Assembly: GCA_005406025.1 (NCBI GenBank)
Contig: BGZK01001217.1
Location: forward strand, 124,001 to 188,000
Origin: Eumeta japonica
Taxonomy: Eukaryota; Arthropoda; Insecta; Lepidoptera; Psychidae
Reading direction: 5' to 3'
Length of the DNA stretch: 64,000 nt
Shown: positions 49,456 through 60,355 of the stretch, piece after piece
How the letters are laid out: each line of letters begins with the position of its first letter
Numbering within the stretch: position 1 is the first letter of the stretch
Notes under the pieces: model-generated
What the model was told of the DNA's origin: nothing
The model's database searches: none
Seen by the model: the letters and a program-made list of their open reading frames with translations, nothing else
Program-made: the position numbers and the translations under genes

Positions 49456-50245
49456 GATACTATGATAACAGGCGGCGCGGGGTCGGCGCTCGGCCGACGA
49501 TCTAATCGCCCAAGTTGGCCGAGCGCTGGCGGCTGACGATAGCGCACTTATTACGTACAGTTCTGGTATTACACGAGATGACTATTCGGGGATTCGGTCG
49601 TAGTGCCGGTTCCCTTTTGGGCGAATGCTTCGTGAGCGAGATTCTAGGCGGTCACGTACGTCCGGTGGTGCTCGAGTTGTCTATAGATTGAAAGCAAAGA
49701 CCAATTAAAATATACCTCGCTGTACCGATTCAAATGGAAACTAAAAATAGCTGCATCGGTCATGTCGATTAGTGGATTAATCAAGTTTAATAGTTTTCAA
49801 TGTGATTTCTTTCCAAATCAGATTGCTCCACGGGATTGTCTAATGCGAAATATTGTACTTCCGATCTTTTTAAATAGGTTTTTTATTTTATAATTTTCAT
49901 ATAGGGAAAACCATAACAGGGATTTTTATGAAAACTCGATTCGCAAATTCATTCAGAGCGGTGGATTTACTGCGTTTATAACGAGCTTCCCGGTTATCGA
50001 CAATGTCTGGCTAACAATTACTAACAGCTGGGAGTTTTGATTTTTAGTAATTTTTACGTCAACACAGACCGCCTCACGGGTCACGCGCCCGCGCGGCCGC
50101 CGGCCGTATCAGCGCCTCGACTCCTCTATCAAATAAATCAAGGCTCGCGCGGCCGCCGCGTCGCATTTATTTTTATTTAGCTGGCAACCCTCGCAAGATT
50201 TAATACCGGAATACGTCGCTCGCAGTTTCCACAAGTTTCCACAAT
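49456..50245. promoter_or_regulatory. GC-rich candidate elements with tandem agtttccaca
   Basis: Islands at about 49465-49680 and 50060-50240. The second has two tandem copies of the 10-mer agtttccaca (50224-50243), two 'gcgcggccgccg' words about 55 bp apart, and 'caaataaatcaagg'. It lies 2 kb upstream of the dac exon. Candidate regulatory DNA by composition and repeated motif. Confidence 0.32.
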
Positions 50246-51950
50246 TTCACGCTTATTGTTTTCCCATCCCTGATTTATGGCGGTGTATTAGACAACAGTA
50301 TATTCTTGCTCGCAATAAACTTTGTCACCTAAATCTTTCACCTTAAGCCTATTAGATTCTTGTGGTGGCTCGTTGCTTTCGCGCCGTTTAATAAATTGTT
50401 TATGGTGTGTGAATTTCTTGAGTTACCGTGGAAAAAATATTTCACGTAAATGTAATAAGATAAGGGACCATACTACATATAATAGTATGAAGGTAAGATT
50501 GGTAAGTGACTTCTAGTGGTGAAGAATTTTGAAAGTTTGTGAATAAAGAAACTGTAGTTTCGGTTGTTTTTGAAATCATTTAAGTATTTTTCTTTAAAAA
50601 CTACTGCTCTTATTGATTTAATTATTCTATACAGACGTTTAATTCAATACGTTTTTGATAAATATACCCCAGTAGTCTCGCTTGCGCAAAAACAACTCTG
50701 TATATGGCTGTAAGTGTAGCCGACCTAGTGTCTATATTTACATATATTAAATCACGTAGGCTGCGTAATAAATGCAATAAATAAAATTCCTCATCATGAC
50801 AAGGTTAAATTAAATTATCGTTGTTATATTAAATATTATGTTATAGATATCGAAAGTATATAGTGACAATTTTTTCTCCGTGCACTTTGGCACGTTCTGT
50901 CTCTAAAACGATATCTCGCAAACGCTTTCTGAATAACGTGTAAAATAAACTGCATCACTTTATCGACACTAAAAGACACACTCAATTTGTTAACGTGGTA
51001 CAGTTTTTATTCTCAAAGATATACGTCTTTGTGATTTTAAATTTAACATACTATAATTCAATAATTTGTTTGGTATTCTAAATAATATAATATGTATTGT
51101 AAAATTGTACATAAGAAAGTATCTCGATATCTATGTTCGTTCGCACGTAACGTTCAAAACTTTATTTTGCAGATGATTATTTCCCAATTAATAAGACGGC
51201 ACGAAGATGGGGGATTGTTTAGTGTGATTTATCTCGATATTTTCATGTGTTTCCCCAAAGGTAGGATGAATAAATAAATTTAAAAACCTTAAAAAAAAGG
51301 CATTTTTTTGAAAGGGTTCCGACCCCATACGTCTTAATATTTTGAAAATAGCCCGAATTTCGGATTTTCTCTTATAGCGTTTAACAACGTATTTCCTTAA
51401 TAAGGAATAAAAGTAATAGAAAAGTTTCGCTCTGTTATTGAGTTTCTGGAACGTAAATTTACCGGAATCTTTAACTTAGTCGAGGTAATAGCTCTTAAGT
51501 TAACTCCAGAGAAATCTAGGTAAGGGGCAATGGATAATTAAAAATTACAGTTATGTATTAGGTCTAAGTACTTAAAATGTTATGTTTTAGTATTGTTGTT
51601 GAGTTTTTCAATTTATTCAAATATTTTACTTTAGCGTTTTAAAGACATGTTTGCGTTTATATAAATAATATTGGAACTACAAAAAATTTGCGGTTTTGCT
51701 TGTGAAAATCGTTTAAAATTGTCTTGACTGTGAAAGAACTAATACTTTTAAACGCCGACTGAAAATCAATCATTCGTTCACTTTACATTAACCACTGGGC
51801 AAACAGACGTTTCAGATGCGAGGGATATTAAATATGATTCGCGGTCTTTTTGTTTGCAAACGCGGTTCCTCATTGTATAGATGATTAGGACAGTACAGAA
51901 AAAGAGATCGAAACGCCGACGTACCGTAGAATACTATACCTCAATACCTA
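50246..51950. other. AT-rich intron, no gene
   Basis: Ordinary AT-rich intron. The stretch at about 50875-51035 has a more even composition but was not assigned to any family. Confidence 0.5.
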
Positions 51951-52331
51951 TAAGTCGCTGCAAGTAGAAGGCAGCGGGGTCTGGTACTGCCCGCGGGCGA
52001 GTTGACCGAGTGCTCGCGATAGAAAAAGCACCCGAAGAAACTGCACATTATATAGCGGAGGTACTAACCTAGCTACAGACACGTATTTACACGCGACGTA
52101 GCCGCTTTGAAATGGTGTCGGTTATAGCAGACAGATGGACGAAAAAACATTTCGTCACTAGTACAGATCGGTCTCGATCGACTTAGAAAATATATTAACT
52201 CTCAGAAGGCGTAGTTTAGAATTTCTGTAAATTTGTTGTAGTGCCAATAGATAATAAGCGGTAGAAGGCCCCGGTGGCGCGTGCGCCCGTGTCGCTCCTT
52301 TAACCGCAGTAACGGGCTACTATGTCCACAG
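51951..52331 (+). other. dac: Intron end leading to dac exon
   Basis: A GC-rich patch at about 51965-52060 is followed by the acceptor region. Two AG acceptors lie 22 nt apart (52308-52309 and 52330-52331); only the second keeps the Dac frame. The pyrimidine tract before the first (gtcgctccttt) is better than that before the second, so both may share it. Confidence 0.5.
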
Positions 52332-52474
52332 CTCCAGGCCGGGCAGACCTCCGAAGCGCGCGTCCGGCGTGGGCCTGTCGCTCGCCGCCACGCAGTTCCC
52401 GCCGGGCCACCCCTTCAAGAAGCACCGCCTCGAGAACGGCGAGTACTCCCCCTACGAGAACGGCCACATGAGCG
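52332..52474 (+). CDS. dac: Dachshund (dac/DACH) internal exon
   Basis: Dachshund is a nuclear SKI/SNO-family transcriptional co-regulator that acts with Eyes absent and Sine oculis in eye, leg and brain development. The exon is bounded by a 'tccacag' acceptor (AG at 52330-52331) and a 'gtgagt' donor (GT at 52475-52476). It enters needing one base to finish a codon, carries 47 full codons, and leaves one base. The peptide opens with SRPGRPPKR, the signature that follows '...NAS' at the end of the SKI/SNO/DAC domain in fly and vertebrate Dac/DACH proteins, and the acceptor splits the serine codon just before it. It continues GVGLSLAATQF, then KKHRLENGEY and ENGHMS. GRP within RPGRPPKR resembles an AT-hook core. 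A second AG at 52308-52309 would add 22 nt and break the frame, so it is not preferred. Codon use is GC-rich, unlike the flanks. Neighbouring dac exons are outside the window. Confidence 0.87.
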
Positions 52475-52799
52475 GTGAGTGGTGTCTTTATGAACCTGTC
52501 ACGCGGGAATGGTCGATTCTTAGCACGGCTTCGTGCGGCACGAGTCGGGGTGGGGTTGATCTTAAACGAGCCCGGAACTTTGTGATTTCTGTAATTCTCA
52601 CCGAAGGTAATCGAGGGCCGCTACGATCGACGAAAGCGCATTCTGCCACAAATACAACACTAGAGTAAAAATTAAATGATTTCGTAACACCATTGAATTT
52701 AATCCAAAATAAACACAAGGTTCGGGTAATTAACGTATTTGAATGTCAATGATTGATATTATTATGAATTAAAAAACTTTCCTATGAGTAAATCCTATT

Positions 52800-53264
52800 A
52801 AAAAAATTGGTTGCCTGTAAAGTCGGTATACGGGCGAAAGTTTTACGTGACAACGACTTTGAATGGTAAAATCATTTTAATGTGAATATTCATTCGTATA
52901 GTAGGAAGAAGGATGAAATAATAGTAACAATTTAAAACATTTATTTATACAAAGAATTATATTTAAAACATTAATTTATACAAAGAATCTCGCACTGAAT
53001 TTCATATTAACAAAATTTTATTTTTACCTTTACACATACATACGTATTTATATACAAATATACATACAATAACTTGCAATACATTTGCAAGCTATGCACT
53101 AATCTCTAGTGCTGCGCAGACCGATCATAGTTGAGTGGGAGAGAGACGCAAGGCATTCGGCGGGCCTCTCTCTCGTTCGGTGACTCATCGTAACGTTACC
53201 GAGCGTTACACTTTTCATAAGTGACTCCCAGCCGCAACCTAATTTAAGACGTTGTCACGTCAAA
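52800..53264 (-). repeat. 465-bp interspersed repeat, copy 2 (inverted partner of 35278)
   Basis: Reverse complement of the 35278-35799 element. It begins with 'aaaaattggttgcctgtaa' and ends 'acgttgtcacgtcaaa'. The half nearest 52800 matches copy 1 almost base for base, while the part at about 53095-53235 is unrelated in detail apart from its purine-rich gagagagag character. It starts 326 bp after the dac exon. Confidence 0.82.
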
Positions 53265-55055
53265 AATTTTAGACTCAAATACAATATATACTTGAAAAAA
53301 TTTTGTAGTATTCCAGTAACATATATCTACTATGTTAAACTTTTGGTTACCGGGAAAATATTTTCTGAAAATTTTGTGATATATCATTTAAAGGCTACTA
53401 TTGGTCGTGAATAAATATTTTCTGAGTCTTTCAAATTTCAAAGTAATCCTTCTAAAAGACGTACTTAAACCGATTTTAGACACACAATTTATATTTTAAA
53501 AACTTTCAATCTTGAACCTTCTTTTTACATATTGATACTCATTTGTTGCGGTTTGTCCCCGAACTCCATTACCCGTATAAGGCGAAACGTTATTCGCGAT
53601 TTAAAAATCACGACGTTTTTTTAGAATTCTCTGTCAAAGTGGACGATCTCGTTATGTATATAAACGATTCTCTTAAGAATTAAGAACAAATGTTTTTGCT
53701 ATATACGTACGCTTTATCAATAGTTAACGATGAAAAAATTTTCTATGACATACAAGATCGACAGACACCAGAGTTTCAAGGGTGCAATGTTAAGGTGTTA
53801 CGGTACTTCGAATAACAACTTCCCCAAATATACTGCGATACTAGTTACAATCTTACCTCAGATACTATATGCTTTGGTATATCTTATTGGTATCATGATG
53901 AAAAATAAAGAAGGGAAGTTCGAATAAGGCTTTGAGCAGCAACATGATGCCAACGCCCTCTCTTGTAAGGACTAAGCTTATTGTTTTTACTCCGGTTATT
54001 GTATAGGTGTGGATTTATATTTTTTTAATACCTGTACGCTTTGTATATAATCTATTGTAATATAAAATAATTCCCTATTCTGCCTCTTTGCAAACTGTCT
54101 CTTTGGCAAATATCATCAACATTAAGTACACTCTTCTTCCTCTTTGCACGTGGCTCCACCCGCTTAAAGAAAATTGTTGTCTGTGTAGTGCCTCGGTAAT
54201 GAAGTGTGTTAAACTGTATTTTAAATTAGACCCTGGATTAAAACTAATCAACTATAAGAAGTTTCATGTAAATCAGTTAAGCTGTTTTGGAATTTTTCGT
54301 CTTCATACAAACAGACAAGCGACAATACCGAAAATATTTATTTTGAATTCATTATCGTCTATACTGTCGCCTATAACAATTAATGTTTCCGAAAAACATT
54401 TACAGAATTAATCTTGTTACGAGCTTAATAGGTAATAGATATATACATAATACTCAGAATAATATAAGATTATTTAAACAAGTGCGAAAAGAGCTTATAC
54501 CCGAACTGTATAAACTTAATTACGTATGTAGATATTTCATTCATCAAGAGTCTTGATGTGTTTTTCCGTTTTCGATAATGATACATGCGAAATACAGCAC
54601 CCGAGAATTTCTAAACTTTTATATTTTTCCTAAACATTTTTCGATTTTGTTGAAATCCGAATTTTTGATAGTTTTAAATTTCCAGTTAAAAACCGTTCTC
54701 CCATACATCGGTATATTTTTGTTATGAGGTACGAAGTCCTAAAAAAATTATAACAAAGTTTTTAATAAAAGTACATTGCTTAAAGTTTAAAAGACGAGTT
54801 TGGCGTATGTTGCACAATTTAATGTTGTAAACTTATGATTTTAAAAACATGAAAATCGAAATTATTTTTCGAGCGTACTATAATATAGATTGTATCATTT
54901 TGCATATGGTCTTCGAAAGACATAAATAACTTTGTGTTTCTTGAGTGAATTATCTTGTAAGAAGAACTAACATCTGCCTGTTTTTTATTTTACACAATAA
55001 TGGTATCAGCAATCGCTGAGTGTTTCAATTCTCAGATACGAATTAGACTTAACAA
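53265..55055. other. AT-rich intron, no gene
   Basis: A 107-codon frame at 54088-54411 has no recognisable similarity and opens at a non-ATG codon. Otherwise nothing. Confidence 0.5.
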
Positions 55056-55430
55056 GACTTTACGATAATTATGCCCGGGCGCGTATCGATCTCCAGCGCG
55101 GCCGGCGACGTGCGCCCGGCCCCGCTCATTTCGTATACAAATTACACAAATACAAAATTATCCCAACACAAACGGAGAAAAGGGAATAAAGTGATTAAAT
55201 AGAGCTCAGAGCGCGTCTTTCGGTGATCAATCATTTGGTGTCGCTTACGCCTCTGTTGTTGTTTAGGCGCCGCGTCCCTGTCGCGCGCGCGCCTCCCGCG
55301 CATGCCCTCCCGCTCGCGGAGTGTCGCGCTTACAAGGGAGCAATTACGTTCGTGATCTTGCATAAGCAGATCTCGCTTATCAGCCGCCACCGCTTCCTAC
55401 TTCGACGCGTCCGTGTGATTTTTTTTACCT
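55056..55430. promoter_or_regulatory. CpG-rich candidate regulatory element
   Basis: CpG island including 'cgcgcgcgcg' at about 55281 and ccgggcgcg at 55076. Open frames on both strands give unrecognisable peptides. A second, smaller island lies at 56040-56140. Confidence 0.28.
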
Positions 55431-56284
55431 GATTTTCGATTTTTGTTTTGCCATTTTTTTTTTGTATCTGCCTACGACGTAACGTACTCGTATGAATATC
55501 TAGTACAGACTATCCTAAATTATTGCTGCTTAAACTGTATTTTTCTGATCGAACCGTGCACTAGGCGTTTTTACAACACCTTCAGTTCTGTGAGTCACAC
55601 AAAATACGATCATAAGTAGTGGAAGAAGGTAAGAAGGAAAAACCCAGCGGCAGTGTATTCATCTCACGCACGAGTTTTGCTTTGATATATATTTGATCAG
55701 AACGTATGACTGTTCACCACTCGACAGACACACAAAACGATCGAATCAAAAGTTGGAATCCTTTCTGTTTTAACCGCTAATGGATTAAGGGAAAGTCGTA
55801 TACGACAATCTAAAAAATAGTAGCTCTTAATTTCTGTCTACTGGATAAACGGAAAAAAAACTTTTCTTCGAAATCACTAAGAAAACTACTTTATCCAAAG
55901 TCGACCATACAGACGTCGACGCTCTGAAAGCTATTAAAAGTTATAATTGTTTGTACGGTGTACAAATTAGAGTGACTGCTATTGTATTAGAGATGCGTCT
56001 ACGCCTAGTTAGTTTTAATTATTTTACAATTAGTGAGGAGATGGATGGGGCGAGACGCGCGGGATGTGATTTAAGATCCGAACTCGCCGCGGCCCCGCCA
56101 CCTACGTCGTCGGCGCTCTCCGTGCCTCCACGTTACTTTTTATTATGTCAACGAGGAATGAAAAAAGTAACCGACCGCTCAGTGACATAACAGAGGTCTC
56201 AATTGTTAGGTTTTGATATATTGTGCAATTACTACTTTAGTAATATCGCTCATATCTAACGTTATTCGCACAAAGATTGAAGTA

Positions 56285-56400
56285 TTGACGATAGCATAGT
56301 GATCGGGATGTAAAAGATACAAATTTGAATCCCGATGCCGGTGGCCGACACCATTAGGTATTCTCGACTGTCTCGACTTTCAGCTTAACCTGTAGGTTAA
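56285..56400 (+). repeat. tRNA-derived SINE remnant
   Basis: 'acgatagcatagtgatcggg' followed by a box B-like 'aaatttgaatcccgatgccgg' in two pieces at about 56319-56340 matches the layout of lepidopteran tRNA-derived SINE heads. A small inverted pair cttaacc/ggttaag follows at 56383-56400. Confidence 0.45.
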
Positions 56401-56423
56401 GTTGAAAAAAACACGACGTGAAG

Positions 56424-56471
56424 AGATAAAACTATGATACCTGCATACATGCAGGTATCATAGTTTTATCT
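56424..56471. repeat. Perfect 23-bp inverted repeat with 2-nt spacer
   Basis: Arms 56424-56446 and 56449-56471 are exact inverted copies around 'ac'. The spacer is too short for a normal hairpin loop of a miRNA precursor. It lies just behind a SINE remnant. Confidence 0.92.
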
Positions 56472-56999
56472 TGAAATATAGATTTCAACTACTTGTAATG
56501 TATAAAATTGGTAATCAAAATGTATGCTTGGGCTGTATTTATAAAGTTCTGTCAGTAATACAATAACATAGTATAATGGCGATAATCTGATGATGCAGCA
56601 AGAAATGGGTCATAGCTTCATTTACTTTTAACAATCGCATTCGATTTGACACTTATTGAGCTTAAGCGTTCTTGGAGGCGATTAAATAATATGATGATAA
56701 CATCGAGTCGGGCCGATGATCAGCTGAGAGTGATTATATATTAACCCATTTACGTATTACCCAGTTACTAGATTTGTAGTTTTGAGGACTTTAACATTAC
56801 AAGAGGCAATTTGATACTGCGATAGGTTTGATGAATGTGACCAAGACATATAAGCTTGTTTCTATTAACTATTTATTAAAAATGTCCATTAGCGTTTGCT
56901 TTAACGGCGAAGGAAAACATACTGTTCAAATGTGTGTTAAAAAAGCCCAGCGGAGACAACGTTCCCAACACTCATTGAGACATGCCGGAGCGGGCATTT

Positions 57000-57415
57000 T
57001 GGCCTGATAGTCTCTTCGTGCATTGGAGTGGGACTTTATATACGAGCTGTGCCAGGATTATTAGGATATTTAGGATTTCGAACTTCAAAAGAACTTATAT
57101 AGCGTCACTTTGTTGTCCATCTCTCCATCGGTGTGTCAAGACCATTTCTCTCAGGAGTGCGAAAAGGTGTCAAATTAAAATTAATATCTTATACTAATAT
57201 GTACGGTCCCTTGTAACTGTAACAAATCAAGCTTCAAGCCAACATAATAAAAAAATACTATAATTTTTGTTACTTACATTCACACACTCGCACATAATAG
57301 AAAATCTATAGGGTACTTTTTTTGACCTATAATCATGTAATTTCGCAAGAAACGAGGTCTCACAATACGAGCAAAGGGAAAATTTGAAAACCGTTAATTT
57401 GATATTAGGCATTTG
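57000..57415 (+). repeat. Lepidopteran interspersed repeat remnant
   Basis: The phrases 'gtgtcaagaccatttctctcagga' (in part), 'aaggtgtcaaattaaaatt', 'cccttgtaactgt', 'ataatcatgtaatttcgca' and 'ggaaaatttgaaaaccg' occur in the order of a repeat I know from lepidopteran introns (caagaccctttttctcagg ... tatcaagctgaaatt ... ggtccctt ... gaatcatgaaatttggca). It carries no coding frame. The transposon class is unknown to me. Confidence 0.5.
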
Positions 57416-58075
57416 GAATATAGATCGTGATATAGACCGATAAATGAGAGAACGTTTTTAAACTGTTACAAAACTTTCAGATTAAATCAGATACTTAAAA
57501 ACTTTTATTGAAAATTTTCTGAATAATAAAATATTGAAAGATTCAGAATTATCGAATCGTCATCCCCAGTACAAATATGTAGGCGAAATCGACTTTGATG
57601 GACAAATTATCTATATACATAATTAATTTTGTACGACACCCTCAGGGTGGGAGTCCTATACGCACTTGTTCAATATTTTTGTTTCAGAAGTGAACATTAG
57701 CAATGCAATGAGCAATGCATTGATCTTAATGTGTTTCAATTAAATACGATATTCATATGCCCATCAAAATTATTGCATATGTCGTAAAAAGAATATTGTA
57801 GTTAAGTTGCAATTAGTACAAAAAATACAAGCATAATATTAAATGTATTTAGATCCTAGCTGATGCAAACTTATTTATACTGAACCCTTATTTTCTCCTT
57901 TTGGTGGAACTATGGTGTATAAAAAGTGTTCCGTACACAAAAGTTTAATAAATATCTTCAACAAACCGAACATCACACATTTATTATTCTACAAATGATA
58001 TCCATTATAATTAAATTATGGAAGCGTATCAAGTAACTGTATTCCTTCTATGGAAGAGCTAGCGTTAAGCCAATA
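57416..58075. other. AT-rich intron, no gene
   Basis: Nothing recognised apart from short repeats of 'caatgca' near 57703-57722. Confidence 0.5.
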
Positions 58076-59175
58076 TTATTTTGACGAGTCGTTGACAGTG
58101 GTTTACGGTTGATGGAGCGACAACCCTAAGCGCGTTTGCGCGCACAGATGAATTATTTCACGCACACCGGCGCAGAAAGTCCGTATAATAAACACGCGCA
58201 CTGTGTCAGGGGTGTCACAAGGGGGTTGGCCTATTTTCACCCCCCTATATAATAGGATACGAAAACATCGGAGGCTGAATATAATCCTCCTACGAAGGTT
58301 GAATGGAATGGAAATACGAATATGAAATGCGCGAAAGGGATGTGGCCTCGCGTAAAGGGTTGGCGAGGTGAAGCCGGCGAGCGATGTTTCAAAATTGAAG
58401 GGAAGGCTCGTATAGACATTGAACTGGGTTAAGATTGCCGCTATTCTGGAATAGCGCTTACTGTGCTACAGCTGCAATTCGTGAGCATCGGTATGAAAGA
58501 ATGAAATCAATTACAATATATTTTTATAATGGACAGTGATTAGAAGAAATATTATATTCAACGGTTTTTCGTGACAACGTTTTATTGTGTATCGTTTACT
58601 AAGTTTATAATTATTTTCGCACGATAGTTTGTTTGGATGTTTGCCCTAAGTATTTTCGAATGGTTAAACAAATTTTAGTAAAACTTTAATAAGTAATGAT
58701 ATATATCTTTTCGGATTTTCGATTACAAATTATATATTTAAAAAATGTGTTTTTTATGTGTACATGTGTATCTTAATTACATTTTTCTAGCTCTCGGCAA
58801 CCCTGCATTTCGGAAATGAGTATGAAAATGATGTGTTGATAATAATTAAAGGTTCAGTAGGTACTGTCGCCGGAAACGAGAACCGCCCGCGCCGCGTCGC
58901 CACCGTCGAGGATAATGCACGCATTATAACATTACTCGCGGGGGATAAGCCCTGCGCTCTGATTGAATTCTGAGTCTGAAATTAAGTAAGGATTTGTGTG
59001 TTTACGTTAAGGGGCGGCCGGAAATCACTCAGTCAATTTGCGAGTTCACGGCGCCGTTGTTGTCCCGCCGGTGCCGATTCTCGTAATGATCTGAATGCAA
59101 GTTTGTTTTGTTGCGGTTGTGCGGCACCGCGACAGGATGAAAACAGTCACCTTGAGGTCACCATCACATAACGAA
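58076..59175. promoter_or_regulatory. GC-rich candidate enhancers with TALE-like sites
   Basis: Islands at about 58080-58215 and 58860-59165. The first holds 'ttgacag' (58092-58098, Homothorax/Meis-like) and 'ttgatgg' (58109-58115, Extradenticle-like) 17 bp apart. Dac and Homothorax have complementary leg domains in insects. The calls rest on short words and composition. Confidence 0.3.
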
Positions 59176-60115
59176 TCGCGTCGTACCAAAAAGACGGTCA
59201 ATTAAATGCATACACATTGGGGATGTCCTTGAGACAGCATCACCATTTCTGTATAAATATACTGACCATTTTTTAAATTGTTTGAATTTCAAATTATGAA
59301 AAACACGAAACGTTTTCTTGGAGACGTGAAAGTGGTGAAAAATTAAAAATGTGATTATAGGATTTTTTAGATTGAATATCTACACGTTTAAGCTTTTTGC
59401 ATGAATAATGTTGTTTTATCAAACAGCCAGATTTGCAGTAACGACAATAAAAATGTTTTCATATCACTTGTACCTACTGATGTTAATTTCACATACCCAA
59501 GCAGCAAAACTTGCAGGCGTTCCATACATTATGGAGCCCATATAGGCCGTTAAATTCCACAGGCACCTGTAATATGTGTAATGAAATTTCTTTGGATTAT
59601 TAATTGTAATGCATTCCATTGTATACTCAAAAAGGAAATGATTAATAATCCACATTGACGTTATGATGCGATATTTATGCATCTTATCACGATAAATCAA
59701 GAACCTCAAAGTTTAAATGTCGCGACTAGATGACAAAATAGAGCGTACCTTAACGAAATCGCGCCAAAGAAATTTAATTCCCGCGATTGCTACGCGTCGT
59801 AGATATCGGACGTGATAAATTTGTATTTTTATTTAGACTTTCAATTCAAACATACTAAATTGTATAAATTAAAATCAAGAGAATAACTGTCTTGGTGACA
59901 GAGTAATGTATATGAAACATACATAATTATTCTTATTTCAATACACATATACAGTAAATAATAATAAATTCTAAAAGAGTCAATAACTATATTTTACAAC
60001 AATTAAAATACCGATTCCCTATTTTCTTCGGTAAGGGTATTTGTAATTCATTGCGATTAAAAACCAACATAGAAATGCATCTTAAAAACGTGTCTCCTTA
60101 AACAAGAAATAATGT
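59176..60115. other. AT-rich intron, small hairpin
   Basis: A 12-bp inverted pair tggattattaat/attaataatcca brackets a 36-nt loop (about 59593-59652). Nothing else was recognised. Confidence 0.45.
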
Positions 60116-60355
60116 CATTACAGTAGCATTTCTTAGGCGTCCGGACAATTGCGAGCAATCAAACAAATTGCAGCGCTCTTATAAGGAAATCGCACTCATT
60201 AACGCGGTGCCAACAATTATATGCGCAAGCGGCGCGAGACCGGCAAAAAGTGTTATTACGAATGAACTGTTTGAGGGAAACCGACGTTTGTGAAGTGTTT
60301 CGATACGGAATAGGCGATCGGGCGGCGTTCACACCGGCGTCGTGCATTTTGATAG
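60116..60355. promoter_or_regulatory. GC-rich candidate regulatory element
   Basis: Island with even composition and CpG-rich right half (60290-60345). Candidate by composition only; the overlapping minus-strand frame is not recognised. Confidence 0.27.

Larger units (their letters stand above)
1..52331 (+). other. dac: Upstream intron of dac (inferred extent)
   Basis: No exon encoding the SKI/SNO/DAC domain, which must lie upstream of the exon at 52332, was found on the + strand. The whole of this stretch is therefore read as one intron, or the 3' part of one. It holds repeats, CpG-rich islands and no convincing host gene; details are given in separate entries. Very long introns are typical of developmental regulators such as dac. 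The inference fails if a small upstream exon was missed. Confidence 0.6.

Noticed and set aside
52281..52478. Open frame overlapping the dac exon in another frame (CPQLQAGQTSEARV...)
   Set aside because: It is the +1 shadow of the Dac exon. The alternative acceptor at 52309 would use this frame, but the resulting peptide has no Dac similarity.
54088..54411. 107-codon plus-strand frame downstream of the dac exon
   Set aside because: It opens at a non-ATG codon, shows no recognisable motif, and has no splice sites that would join it to dac in frame.
56424..56471. Hairpin as a miRNA precursor
   Set aside because: The 2-nt spacer gives no usable terminal loop and the perfect 23-bp stem is too short for Drosha/Dicer processing as usually seen.
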